Part shown: one piece after another, positions 1 to 8,075 of the stretch | Numbering within the stretch: position 1 is the stretch's first letter | Layout of the letters: every line of letters starts with the position of its first letter | From: Rhodococcus sp. HNM0569 | Lineage (GTDB): Bacteria > Actinomycetota > Actinomycetes > Mycobacteriales > Mycobacteriaceae | Reading direction: 5' to 3' | Assembly: GCF_012726205.1 (NCBI RefSeq) | Contig: NZ_JAASAE010000003.1 | Coordinates: 310,001 to 374,000, forward strand | Length of the DNA stretch: 64,000 nt | Notes under the pieces: generated by a model | The model's input: only the letters and a program-made list of their open reading frames with translations | The model's database searches: none | What the model was told of the DNA's origin: nothing | Position numbers and translations under genes: made by a program

Positions 1-1
1 G

Positions 2-118
2 CGCATCGGTGTCGCCGACGAGGGCTCCGATTCGGTCGAGATCCAGGGCCAGTTCTCCGTCACGCTCGACGAGCTGCGGAAGGCACACGAAGGCACGTTG
101 CCCACGCTGTTCGGGTGA
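2..118 (+). CDS. purL: Phosphoribosylformylglycinamidine synthase subunit PurL, C-terminal end (partial)
   Basis: Only the last 38 codons lie in the window, read in the frame that starts at base 2 and ends with TGA. The translated tail ([19 protein letters not shown], ending TLPTLFG) looks like the C-terminus of PurL, the large subunit that makes formylglycinamidine ribonucleotide from FGAR, glutamine and ATP. The call also rests on context: purF and purM follow on the same strand about 3 kb downstream, as in the purL-purF-purM block of mycobacteria. The catalytic part lies outside the window. Confidence 0.75.
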   Translation, partial: RIGVADEGSDSVEIQGQFSVTLDELRKAHEGTLPTLFG

Positions 119-121
119 TGC

Positions 122-1894
122 GTGACCGATTATCGGACCGACTCTCATGCAGCTGATCGGTCGCGGGAACGCCACCCGCGACTGATCGATCCGGCACGTC
201 TGCACGGTCCGATCCTCGACAGCACGTGGGACATCCTCCGGCTCGACTTCCTCGGCATCGCGTTCGGTGCGCTGTTCTTCTGCTGGTCGCTCACGCCGTC
301 GCTCCTCCCACGAGACTGGCTGTTCCAGGGCATCATCGGCGGCATCGACGCGGCCATCGGTTATGCGATCGGCACCGTCGTGTCGGCGCTCGCCCGTCGG
401 TACGTGCTGCGCCGCTACACGTGGTGGCCCGTCCGCGAACCGTGGGCCACCGCCGGGAAGGCGTTCGTCGTCGTGACGTCGGCGCTCGTGTCGCTCGTGA
501 TGCTCGTGTACTCGGCCGGCTGGCAACGCGAGATCGCGCGGCTCATGGACGTCGAGGGCACCACGACGTCCGGGTACATCCGCACCATCGCACTGAGCGC
601 CCTCGTCGCGGCCACACTCGTCGCGCTGTGGCGCGTGCTGCGCGACATCGTGCGCTGGATCGCCGGCCGGCTCATCCGGACGCTGCGGCTGTCGGTCCCC
701 GTCGCCACCACGATCGGCGTCGTCGTGGTGGTCGTGCTGTCGCTGCTGCTCGTCGACGGAATCCTGCTGCGCGGCACGTACTCCGCCGTCAACAGTGCGT
801 TCAGTCTCGAGAACGACGGCACGCAGGAGGGCATCGAGCAACCGTCGAGTCCGGAGAAATCCGGCAGCCCCGACTCCCTCGCGCCGTGGGACACGCTCGG
901 CCTGCAGGGCCGCAACTTCGTCGCCCGCGGGCTCGACTCGACGCGACTCGAACAGTCGAGCGGCAAGCCGGCGAAGGAACCGATCCGGGTGTACGCGGGC
1001 CTCGAGACTGCCGAGGACACCGATGCGCGGCTGGACGTCGTCGTCAAGGAACTCGAACGCACCGGGGCCTTCCAGCGCGAGGTGCTCGTCGTGATTCCCA
1101 CGACCGGCACCGGCTGGGTCAATCCCACGGCCGCGGAAGCGATCGAGCTCGTCCACAACGGCGACAGCGCGCTCGTCGCCGCCCAGTACTCGTACCTGCC
1201 CAGCTGGATCTCGTTCCTCGCCGACCGTGACAAAGCCGCCGAGGCCGGCCGCAGGCTCGTCGACAAGGTGCGAGACCGGTGGCTGCAGGAGCCGGTCGAG
1301 ACGCGGCCGAAGCTCATGGTCTACGGCGAAAGTCTCGGCACGCAGGCCGGAGAAGGGGCGTTCGCGAACCTCGCCGAGCTGCGCGCGAAGGTCGACGGCG
1401 TGCTGTGGGTCGGGCCGCCGAATTCGAACCCGTTGTGGCGCAGTCTCGTCGAACGACGCGATCCGGGTACTCGGGAGATCGACCCCACCTACGCGGACGG
1501 TCTGGTCGTGCGCTTCGCCAACGATGCTGCGGGGATCGGACGCGGCGGCGACACGTGGCTCACGCCGCGCGTGCTCTATGTGCAACATCCGTCCGACCCG
1601 GTGGTGTGGTGGTCGCCCGACCTGCTGTTCAACCGGCCCGACTGGCTGCACGAGGTGCCCGGCTACGACCGCACGCCGTCGATGAAATGGTTCCCGTTCG
1701 TCACCTTCTGGCAGGTCTCCGCCGACCTTGCGAACGCCGCGGGAGTGCCGGACGGGCACGGCCACAACTACGGCACGCTCGTGCTCGACGGCTGGGTCTC
1801 GGTGGCGCAACCCGAAGGCTGGACGCCCGACGACACCGAACGGGCGCGCGCGACGCTCGACGCCTACCGAGACACCGAGGGTCCCGAGAAGTGA
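122..1894 (+). CDS. Membrane alpha/beta-hydrolase (Abhydrolase_9 family)
   Basis: A 590-residue protein starting at GTG 3 bp after the purL stop. The N-terminal half has four or more hydrophobic segments (about residues 40-70, 78-95, 115-135, 155-175 and 195-220). The C-terminal half is an alpha/beta-hydrolase domain with a nucleophile elbow GESLG (serine near residue 404), and a late histidine in GHGHNYG that could complete a triad. Length and two-part layout fit the Abhydrolase_9_N plus Abhydrolase_9 architecture found in actinobacteria. The substrate is unknown; a lipid or cell-envelope ester is a guess from its membrane anchoring. It overlaps the next gene by 4 bp (GTGA), so the two are probably translationally coupled. 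Confidence 0.8.
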   Translation: MTDYRTDSHAADRSRERHPRLIDPARLHGPILDSTWDILRLDFLGIAFGALFFCWSLTPSLLPRDWLFQGIIGGIDAAIGYAIGTVVSALARRYVLRRYTWWPVREPWATAGKAFVVVTSALVSLVMLVYSAGWQREIARLMDVEGTTTSGYIRTIALSALVAATLVALWRVLRDIVRWIAGRLIRTLRLSVPVATTIGVVVVVVLSLLLVDGILLRGTYSAVNSAFSLENDGTQEGIEQPSSPEKSGSPDSLAPWDTLGLQGRNFVARGLDSTRLEQSSGKPAKEPIRVYAGLETAEDTDARLDVVVKELERTGAFQREVLVVIPTTGTGWVNPTAAEAIELVHNGDSALVAAQYSYLPSWISFLADRDKAAEAGRRLVDKVRDRWLQEPVETRPKLMVYGESLGTQAGEGAFANLAELRAKVDGVLWVGPPNSNPLWRSLVERRDPGTREIDPTYADGLVVRFANDAAGIGRGGDTWLTPRVLYVQHPSDPVVWWSPDLLFNRPDWLHEVPGYDRTPSMKWFPFVTFWQVSADLANAAGVPDGHGHNYGTLVLDGWVSVAQPEGWTPDDTERARATLDAYRDTEGPEK

Positions 1895-2562
1895 CGGGCC
1901 TGCGTCCGCGGCGGTGGCATGCCGTCGCGCTCACCGCGGCCGCGGTCGCGTGGAACAACGTCGTGCTGCCCGCAACCGGCGCCGGGCCGCGCGTGCGGGC
2001 CGCGTCGGGTGCCGCGCTCGCGTTGGGTGCAGTCGGTGCCGCACGCGCCGCCGGATACACCGCGGGCGACCTCGGGCTCGCTCGTGCCTGCGTCGGCCGC
2101 GGCGCTCGCGTCGGCGCGTGGGCGGCCCTCGCACCCGCAGCTGTGTTCGCCGCGGCGACCGCGGTACCGGCCGCGCGGAGACGCGTCGGCTCGCCGTCGC
2201 GGAGTGCCGGGGCCGTCGAACGGAGCGACGCGGCCGAATGGATCCTCGTGCATATTCCGATCGGCACCGTTCTCACGGAGGAACTGCTGTTCCGCGGCGC
2301 GCTCTCGGCATCGCTCCTGGCCTGGCCCGCCGGGTGGGGGAGCGCGCTGCATGCTGCGGCATTCGGGCTGTGGCACGTGCGCGGCGCGCGCGTCGCGGGC
2401 GAGTCCGTCGCCGGGACCGTCGTGGTCACGGCCGCGTCGGCGCTCGTGTTCGACGCGCTGCGACGCGGCACGGGCAGCGTCGTCGCGCCGATGCTGCTGC
2501 ATTTCGCCGTCAACGCCGCTGGCGCCGGGGCGGTCCTCGTGGCCGCGCGGGCGCTGTCGTAG
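1891..2562 (+). CDS. CPBP family intramembrane metalloprotease
   Basis: A 223-residue, very Ala/Val-rich integral membrane protein. It carries the CPBP (Abi/Rce1-like) motifs: EELLFRG with Glu130-Glu131, a histidine in the next helix (LHAAAFGLWH) and a C-terminal HFAVN histidine/asparagine motif. These acidic and histidine residues form the metal site in Rce1-type glutamate proteases. The GTG start overlaps the upstream hydrolase stop as GTGA. Mycobacteria have a similar-sized protein in the same place between purL and purF. The substrate cannot be told from sequence. Confidence 0.82.
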   Translation: MTGLRPRRWHAVALTAAAVAWNNVVLPATGAGPRVRAASGAALALGAVGAARAAGYTAGDLGLARACVGRGARVGAWAALAPAAVFAAATAVPAARRRVGSPSRSAGAVERSDAAEWILVHIPIGTVLTEELLFRGALSASLLAWPAGWGSALHAAAFGLWHVRGARVAGESVAGTVVVTAASALVFDALRRGTGSVVAPMLLHFAVNAAGAGAVLVAARALS

Positions 2563-2574
2563 GTTCGGAGGACC

Positions 2575-2961
2575 ATGCCTGCTCGTCGCCGTGTCGATCC
2601 CGCCGATCTTCGCTCCGCCCTGCTCGTCGTCGTGCCGTGGCTGCGCGGCGAGACCGACGAGGCGCCGCCGCGCGCGGTGCTCGCCTCGGCCGTGCGGCTC
2701 AGCGCACGCACCCTCGAACAGATCGCGCCCGGGTCGAGCGTCGAGGTGCGGGTGCCTCCGTTCGTCGCCGTCCAGTGCATCGAGGGCCCGCGGCACACCC
2801 GTGGCACACCGCCCAACATCGTCGAGACCGACCCACGCACGTGGCTGGAACTCGTCGTGGGCCTGCGCAGCGTCGAGGACGACGACACGCGACGCGCGGT
2901 CACCGCCTCGGGCACGCGTGCGAGCGAGATCGCGCACTGGCTGCCGTTGCTGCGGATGTGA
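2575..2961 (+). CDS. Sterol-carrier-like family protein (Rv0807-like)
   Basis: A 128-residue soluble protein beginning MPARRRVDPADLRSALL, with a conserved-looking core VEVRVPPFVAVQCIEGPRHTRGTPPN. Its size and place just before purF match the mycobacterial Rv0807 protein, annotated as sterol carrier family. There is no signal peptide or membrane segment. It follows the CPBP gene by 12 bp and precedes purF by 115 bp. A link to purine synthesis rests only on conserved neighbourhood, and its activity is unknown. Confidence 0.7.
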   Translation: MPARRRVDPADLRSALLVVVPWLRGETDEAPPRAVLASAVRLSARTLEQIAPGSSVEVRVPPFVAVQCIEGPRHTRGTPPNIVETDPRTWLELVVGLRSVEDDDTRRAVTASGTRASEIAHWLPLLRM

Positions 2962-3008
2962 TCGTGTGTGTCCCCTCACGTCGGGTCGGGAATCCGCACT
3001 ACGGACGG

Positions 3009-3036
3009 TGAGCCGTGTCGCACCGCCACGTAGACT
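3009..3036 (+). promoter_or_regulatory. Putative purF promoter
   Basis: A TAGACT -10 hexamer at 3031-3036 lies 40 bp before the purF start. A weak TGAGCC at 3009-3014 sits at suitable spacing (16 bp). The -10 fits the actinobacterial TAnnnT pattern; the -35 is poor. This is inferred from sequence only. Confidence 0.35.
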
Positions 3037-3076
3037 GGAGTGGCACCCACCTCGCCCCGACCACAAGGGAGTTCCG

Positions 3077-4654
3077 GTGACTCGAGCCGACCTGTCGGTC
3101 CACAGTCGAAATCTCCTCGCCCCGAGTACACCCGAACCCGAGCAGCCGGAGAACGAGCCGCGCGAAGAGTGCGGCGTCTTCGGGGTGTGGGCGCCTGGCG
3201 AGGACGTCGCGAAGCTCTCCTACTACGGGCTCTACGCGTTGCAGCATCGCGGTCAGGAAGCCGCGGGCATCGCGGTCGCCGACGGCTCCCAGGTGCTCGT
3301 GTTCAAGGATCTCGGCCTGGTCAGCCAGGTGTTCGACGAGCAGAACCTCGCCGCGATGCAGGGCCATGTCGCGGTCGGGCACTGCCGATACTCCACCACC
3401 GGTTCCACCACGTGGGAGAACGCGCAGCCCATCTTCCGCACCACGTCGGCGGGCACAGGCATCGCGCTCGGGCACAACGGCAACCTCGTCAACACCGCCG
3501 AACTGTCCGAACGGGCCCGCACCGCCGGGCTCGTCAACGGGTCGATGCCCGGGGCCACGTCCGACTCCGACGTCGTCGGCGCACTGCTCGCGCACACCGC
3601 CGCCGACACCACAATCGAGCAGGCCGCACTCGAACTGCTGCCCACCCTGAAGGGCGCGTTCTGCCTCACGTTCATGGACGAGAACACGCTGTACGCGGCA
3701 CGCGACCCGCACGGCGTCCGTCCGCTGAGCCTCGGCCGGCTCGACCGTGGATGGGTCGTCGCGAGCGAGACCGCGGCGCTCGACATCGTCGGAGCCGCAT
3801 TCGTGCGCGACATCGAACCCGGCGAGCTCCTCGCGATCGATGCCGACGGCGTGCGGTCCTCGCGCTTCGCGCCGCCCGAGCCGAAGGGCTGCGTATTCGA
3901 GTACGTCTACCTCGCCCGCCCCGACAGCGTCATCTCGGGCCGCTCGGTGCACGCCACGCGCGTCGAGATCGGCCGCCGCCTCGCGAAGGAGCACCCCGCG
4001 GAGGGCGATCTCGTCATCCCCGTGCCCGAGTCCGGTACGCCCGCCGCCGTCGGTTTCGCGCAGGGCTCGGGCATCCCGTTCGGCCAGGGCCTGATGAAGA
4101 ACGCCTATGTCGGCCGCACCTTCATCCAGCCGTCGCAGACCATCCGTCAGCTCGGCATCCGTCTCAAGCTCAACCCGCTGCGCGAGGTCATCCGCGGTAA
4201 ACGGCTCATCGTCGTCGACGACTCGATCGTGCGCGGCAACACGCAGCGCGCGCTCATCCGGATGCTGCGCGAGGCCGGCGCACTCGAGATCCACGTGCGC
4301 ATCGCGTCACCGCCGGTGAAGTGGCCGTGCTTCTACGGCATCGACTTCGCGTCGCCCGCCGAGCTCATCGCCAACGGCGCGGGGGGCACCGAGCACGACA
4401 GCTTCGCCGAGATGATCGACGGCGTCCGCAGGTCGATCGGCGCCGACTCGCTCGGCTACATCTCCATCGACGGCATGATCGCCGCCACCGAGCAGCCCGC
4501 GTCCCGGCTGTGCGCGGCGTGCTTCGACGGCGAGTACCCGATCGAGCTGCCCGCGGAGAGCCGCATGGGCAAGAACGTGCTCGAGGGCCTGCTCGCGGCG
4601 GGCGAGCCGCTGTCGCACGCCAACGACAACGTCGACGCACTCAGTCGTCCCTAG
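3077..4654 (+). CDS. purF: Amidophosphoribosyltransferase PurF
   Basis: A 525-residue enzyme that makes 5-phosphoribosylamine from PRPP and glutamine, the first committed step of purine synthesis. An N-terminal propeptide of about 31 residues precedes the catalytic Cys32 in EECGVFGVW, so it matures like the Bacillus enzyme. Cysteines matching the [4Fe-4S] ligands of that enzyme are present: KGCVFEY, KWPCFYGID and LCAACFDGEY. The PRPP loop is LIVVDDSIVRGNT. GTG at 3077 was chosen because AAGGGAG sits just upstream and the longer open frame has no purF-like sequence. purM follows after 99 bp. Confidence 0.96.
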   Translation: MTRADLSVHSRNLLAPSTPEPEQPENEPREECGVFGVWAPGEDVAKLSYYGLYALQHRGQEAAGIAVADGSQVLVFKDLGLVSQVFDEQNLAAMQGHVAVGHCRYSTTGSTTWENAQPIFRTTSAGTGIALGHNGNLVNTAELSERARTAGLVNGSMPGATSDSDVVGALLAHTAADTTIEQAALELLPTLKGAFCLTFMDENTLYAARDPHGVRPLSLGRLDRGWVVASETAALDIVGAAFVRDIEPGELLAIDADGVRSSRFAPPEPKGCVFEYVYLARPDSVISGRSVHATRVEIGRRLAKEHPAEGDLVIPVPESGTPAAVGFAQGSGIPFGQGLMKNAYVGRTFIQPSQTIRQLGIRLKLNPLREVIRGKRLIVVDDSIVRGNTQRALIRMLREAGALEIHVRIASPPVKWPCFYGIDFASPAELIANGAGGTEHDSFAEMIDGVRRSIGADSLGYISIDGMIAATEQPASRLCAACFDGEYPIELPAESRMGKNVLEGLLAAGEPLSHANDNVDALSRP

Positions 4655-4753
4655 CACCGCTCCGGTACCGTGAGAACGCACTGGTCGGCGTCATCGCCGC
4701 TGCGTGCGATCCCAGACGAATCACCCGAGCACGACAGGCTGGAGCACAACCCC

Positions 4754-5851
4754 ATGACCGAGGACCCGACACGTCGCACAGGCGCTTCGTACGCGGAAGC
4801 GGGCGTGGACATCGAGGCGGGCGATCGCGCCGTCGAACTGTTCGCGCCGCTCGCCAAGAAGGCCGGGCGCCCGGAGGTGCTCGGTGGCCTCGGTGGTTTC
4901 GCCGGCCTGTTCTCGCTCAAGGGCGACTACACCGAGCCGATCCTCGCCGCGTCGACCGACGGCGTCGGCACCAAGCTCGCGATCGCGCAGGCCCTCGACA
5001 AGCACGACACGGTGGGTCTCGACCTCGTCGCGATGGTCGTCGACGATCTCGTCGTGTGCGGCGCCGAGCCGCTGTTCCTGCAGGACTACATCGCGGTCGG
5101 CAAGGTCGTTCCCGAGCGCGTCGCCCAGATCGTCGGCGGTATCGCCGAAGGCTGCGTCCAGGCCGGGTGCGCGCTGCTCGGCGGCGAGACGGCGGAGCAC
5201 CCCGGCGTCATGGCGGACGGCGACTACGACCTGTCCGCCACCGGCGTCGGTGTCGTCGAAGCCGATCAGCTGCTCGGCCCCGACCGCGTGCGCCCCGGCG
5301 ACGTCGCGATCGCGATGGGCTCGTCGGGCCTGCACTCGAACGGCTACTCGCTCGCCCGCAAGGTGCTCCTCGAGATCGACCACATGAACCTCGACGCACA
5401 CGTCGACGAGTTCGGCCGCACGCTCGGCGAAGAGATGCTCGAACCCACCCGCATCTACGCCAAGGACTGCCTCGCGCTGGCCGCGGAGACCGACGTCCGC
5501 ACGTTCTGCCATGTCACCGGCGGCGGACTCGCCAACAACCTCGCGCGCGTCATGCCGAAGGGCCTCGTCGCCGAACTCGACCGCGGCACGTGGAGCCCCG
5601 CCCCGATCTTCGCGATGATCGCGCAGCGCGGCCGCGTCGAACGCGCCGAGATGGAGCAGACGTTCAACATGGGCGTCGGCATGGTCGCGATCGTCGCGCC
5701 CGAGGACGTCGACCGCGCGCTCGCCGTGCTCACGGCCCGGCACATCGAGTGCTGGACGCTCGGCAGCATCAAGAAGGCGCATGACGTCGAAAAGGGGCAG
5801 GCGGCGAACGACGAGCGCGCCGTGTTGCTGGGCGATCACCCGCGCTTCTGA
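4754..5851 (+). CDS. purM: Phosphoribosylformylglycinamidine cyclo-ligase PurM (AIR synthase)
   Basis: A 365-residue enzyme that cyclises FGAM to AIR with ATP. Conserved blocks are visible in order: TGASYAEAGVDIEAGDRAVE near the N-terminus, STDGVGTKLAIA, the dimer-interface block DLVAMVVDDLVVCGAEP, GGETAEHPG, GLHSNGYSLAR and the glycine-rich GGGLANNLARV. The ATG at 4754 gives the usual family length; the reading frame extends upstream to 4670 without purM-like sequence. It is probably co-transcribed with purF. Confidence 0.96.
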   Translation: MTEDPTRRTGASYAEAGVDIEAGDRAVELFAPLAKKAGRPEVLGGLGGFAGLFSLKGDYTEPILAASTDGVGTKLAIAQALDKHDTVGLDLVAMVVDDLVVCGAEPLFLQDYIAVGKVVPERVAQIVGGIAEGCVQAGCALLGGETAEHPGVMADGDYDLSATGVGVVEADQLLGPDRVRPGDVAIAMGSSGLHSNGYSLARKVLLEIDHMNLDAHVDEFGRTLGEEMLEPTRIYAKDCLALAAETDVRTFCHVTGGGLANNLARVMPKGLVAELDRGTWSPAPIFAMIAQRGRVERAEMEQTFNMGVGMVAIVAPEDVDRALAVLTARHIECWTLGSIKKAHDVEKGQAANDERAVLLGDHPRF

Positions 5852-5876
5852 CCCACTGTCCGCACCCCTCTTTCCC

Positions 5877-5927
5877 GTCGCGATGTCACATTGTGTGCGC
5901 TGGATGCACATGATGTGACATTGCGAC
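5877..5927. repeat. Long imperfect inverted repeat downstream of purM
   Basis: The arms GTCGCGATGTCACAT (5877-5891) and ATGTGACATTGCGAC (5913-5927) are complementary except at one position. Pairing continues inward through TGTGC/GCACA to a 7-nt loop, giving a stem of about 22 bp. It starts 25 bp after the purM stop and has no T-run. It could be a terminator, a dispersed palindromic element or a protein-binding site. A separate, stronger terminator follows 55 bp further on. Confidence 0.7.
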
Positions 5928-5981
5928 CGGGTATGGGGGAGCGGGCGACCAGGAGAGGCGTGTTCGGACTACCCGCGACAG

Positions 5982-6023
5982 CACGAAGAGGGGGAGCCAC
6001 TGTAGTGGCTCCCCCTCTTCGTG
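5982..6023. terminator. Bidirectional terminator between purM and the DUF3073 gene
   Basis: A perfect 19-bp stem (arms 5982-6000 and 6005-6023) closes a TGTA loop. It lies between two convergent genes, 10 bp past the DUF3073 stop and 130 bp past purM. No strong T-run follows on either strand, as is common in actinobacteria. Confidence 0.85.
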
Positions 6024-6033
6024 TATCGAGTAC

Positions 6034-6207
6034 TCAGCGGCGCCAGTCGTCCTCGTCGTCTCGCTGATCCGAGTAGGCGTCGTCTCGATGCGAGCTCGAC
6101 GCACCCGACAGCTCGCGCTGCAAGCTGTCGAAATCGGTGGTCGGTACGCTGTACTTCAGCTCGCGTGCAACCTTGGTCTGCTTTGCCTTAGCCCGGCCGC
6201 GGCCCAT
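6034..6207 (-). CDS. DUF3073 domain-containing protein
   Basis: A 57-residue protein that starts MGRGRAKAKQTKVARELKY, the hallmark opening of the DUF3073 family (Rv0810c in M. tuberculosis, also beside purM). The first half is very basic and the second half acidic (DDEDDW). The start at 6207 is set by a GAGGGGG ribosome site; a longer in-frame start at 6285 would add 26 unconserved residues. The ribosome site lies in a potential CGCG/CGCG hairpin. The function is unknown; the basic head suggests nucleic-acid or ribosome binding. Confidence 0.85.
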   Translation of the reverse strand: MGRGRAKAKQTKVARELKYSVPTTDFDSLQRELSGASSSHRDDAYSDQRDDEDDWRR

Positions 6208-6453
6208 GGCTGACCCCCTCGCGCTTTCGCGGGGCGGCCTGGGGAATTTGGCGGCCCCGTTTGAATGTGTAAGTTCCTGCCCCACACTTTAGCGTGGAAA
6301 GCGCGCTCGTGCCTCCATCCGCCCGGCACCGATGTGTCTGATTGCTCTCATCACGCGTGCGAGCAGCGGAAAAGCGCCTGCGGACTGCGAAGAAGCTTTC
6401 GCGATTCGGAAAAAAGCCTGTGTGGTCTGTTTCTGCCCGCGCAGCGCGTGGTT

Positions 6454-7407
6454 TCAGAGGATTCCGGGTATCGCGCGCACCGTGCCGACCCTGGCCCCGC
6501 CACCCAGCACCGGTCGCGACGCGAGGGCCGCGAGATCCTCGCTCGATTCGCCGAGCACGCGATGGGCGACGGCGGCGACGAGCGGCAACCGTGCGCGTTC
6601 GTGGCCGTCGTCGATCTTGAACGCGAAGGACGTGCCGTCGTCGAACACGCCCGCATGGACGCCGTCTGCTCCCGACTTGCAGAACAGGCCTGGCACCGTC
6701 GTCATGAGGGCGAGATCGTCGGTGCCGGTGCCCGACATCAGCCGTGGGAACTCGCGCACCGACGACACGACCGCCGACTCGGGCGTGTCAGCGGGTGCCG
6801 ACGCGAGCACGCGATAGCTGTTCGCCAACTGAGAGAGCGAGAGCGGAATGATCGGCAGGCCGCAGCCGTCGATCGCGAACTCGCCGTCGGCGTCGCCGGT
6901 GAGCGCGGCGAAGACGTCGGCGACCGCGAGCTGCATCGGGTGCGCCGAGTCGAGGTAGTCGCCGAGCGGCCAACCGTTGACGGCGCACGCCGCGAGCATC
7001 GCCGCGTGCTTGCCGGAACACTCCATGTAGAGCGGCTGCGGCAGTTCGCCCGCGGCGATCAGTTCGGCGCGGGACAACTCGTCGGCCGGCAGCGCAGGTG
7101 GACAGCGCAGTGCCGACTCGTCGAGCCCGTGCCGCGTGAGGATCCCACGGACGACGTCGAGATGATCGGACTCGCCCGAGTGCGACGCGGTGGACAGCGC
7201 CACCTCCTCGGCGGACTCGGGGGCGAACCCGATGCGCATCGCTGCGACCGCCTGCCACGGCTTGTTCGCCGAGCGCGGGAAGATGGGCGTGTGCACCTCG
7301 CCGAGGGCGACGAGCGGACGCTGCTCGGCGTCGAGGACGACGAGCGAGCCGCGATGGACGCACTCGCGAACCCCGGAACGCACCACTTCCACCAGGTCGA
7401 CACTCAC
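6454..7407 (-). CDS. Asparaginase family protein (asparaginase_II, PF06089-like)
   Basis: A 317-residue protein with the signatures of the rhizobial-type (asparaginase_II) family: SANKPWQAVAAMR, ALSTASHSGE, ECSGKHAAML, DGCGLP and GTGTDDLALM. There is no signal peptide, so a cytoplasmic L-asparagine amidohydrolase is likely. The GTG start at 7407 follows a GGAGG site and overlaps the MOSC stop by 4 bp. It is the last gene of a minus-strand operon ygfZ-MOSC-asparaginase. Family is clear; substrate specificity is inferred. Confidence 0.85.
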   Translation of the reverse strand: MSVDLVEVVRSGVRECVHRGSLVVLDAEQRPLVALGEVHTPIFPRSANKPWQAVAAMRIGFAPESAEEVALSTASHSGESDHLDVVRGILTRHGLDESALRCPPALPADELSRAELIAAGELPQPLYMECSGKHAAMLAACAVNGWPLGDYLDSAHPMQLAVADVFAALTGDADGEFAIDGCGLPIIPLSLSQLANSYRVLASAPADTPESAVVSSVREFPRLMSGTGTDDLALMTTVPGLFCKSGADGVHAGVFDDGTSFAFKIDDGHERARLPLVAAVAHRVLGESSEDLAALASRPVLGGGARVGTVRAIPGIL

Positions 7408-8075
7408 GAGCGGGCCTCCGTTCCCCGTACCTGCGCGTCGTGGCGGGCGAGGTGGTAGTCGATGCGTTCGATCGTGCTGTCCGCAAGAGGCGCGCCGCTC
7501 GCACGCAGGCGCGCCAGGACGTCGGGGTCGGTGCCCGCGAACACGTCGCGCACCGTGACACCGTGTGCCGGCCGCTCGAGCAGTTCGACGCGGTCGCCTG
7601 CCCGGACGCGGCCCTCCCGGCGCACCGCGAGGTAGGCGCCGGTGTCGGCGCGCTCGGTGAATCGCCGCACCCAGCGCGGTTCGCCCGACCAGTTGCCGAA
7701 GGTGGCGCACGGTGTGCGGGGGCTGGTGATCTCGAGTTCGCACTCGCCGACCCGCCACCGCTCGCCGAGCACGGCGTCGGTGGGGGAGAAGCCGTCGACA
7801 CGCAGGTTTTCGCCGAACCAGCCTGCGGGCAGGTCGCGGCCCAATTCTGCGGCCCATCGGTCGGCTTCGCCCTTGGCGTACGCGTACACCGCCTTCGACG
7901 CGCCGCCGTGGAACTCGACGTCGCAGACCTTGTCGCCGGCGAGGCCGGTGATGTGCACGTCGACGGGGCCCGCGACGGGCCGCTTGTCGATCGCGGTGCG
8001 CGGTACCCGGCGTACACCGCTGTCGCGTTCGGCGAACAGCACGCACACCGCCGTGACGGTGCCGAGCAGGCTCAT
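7404..8075 (-). CDS. MOSC domain-containing protein (YiiM-like)
   Basis: A 223-residue MOSC protein. Such proteins bind molybdenum cofactor or detoxify N-hydroxylated bases. Visible motifs are GDKVCDVEFHGGASKAVYAY, GWFGENLRVDG and TSPRTPCATFGN, with the cysteine expected to contact the cofactor. The C-terminal part resembles the three-alpha extension of YiiM. It overlaps its neighbours by 4 bp on both sides (ATGA with ygfZ, GTGA with the asparaginase gene), so the three are one translational unit. Confidence 0.85.
   Translation of the reverse strand: MSLLGTVTAVCVLFAERDSGVRRVPRTAIDKRPVAGPVDVHITGLAGDKVCDVEFHGGASKAVYAYAKGEADRWAAELGRDLPAGWFGENLRVDGFSPTDAVLGERWRVGECELEITSPRTPCATFGNWSGEPRWVRRFTERADTGAYLAVRREGRVRAGDRVELLERPAHGVTVRDVFAGTDPDVLARLRASGAPLADSTIERIDYHLARHDAQVRGTEARS

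Noticed and set aside
1919-3076. N-terminal extension of the purF frame by nearly 390 codons
   Set aside because: It covers the CPBP and SCP-like genes in another frame and lacks PurF-like sequence; the ribosome site supports GTG 3077.
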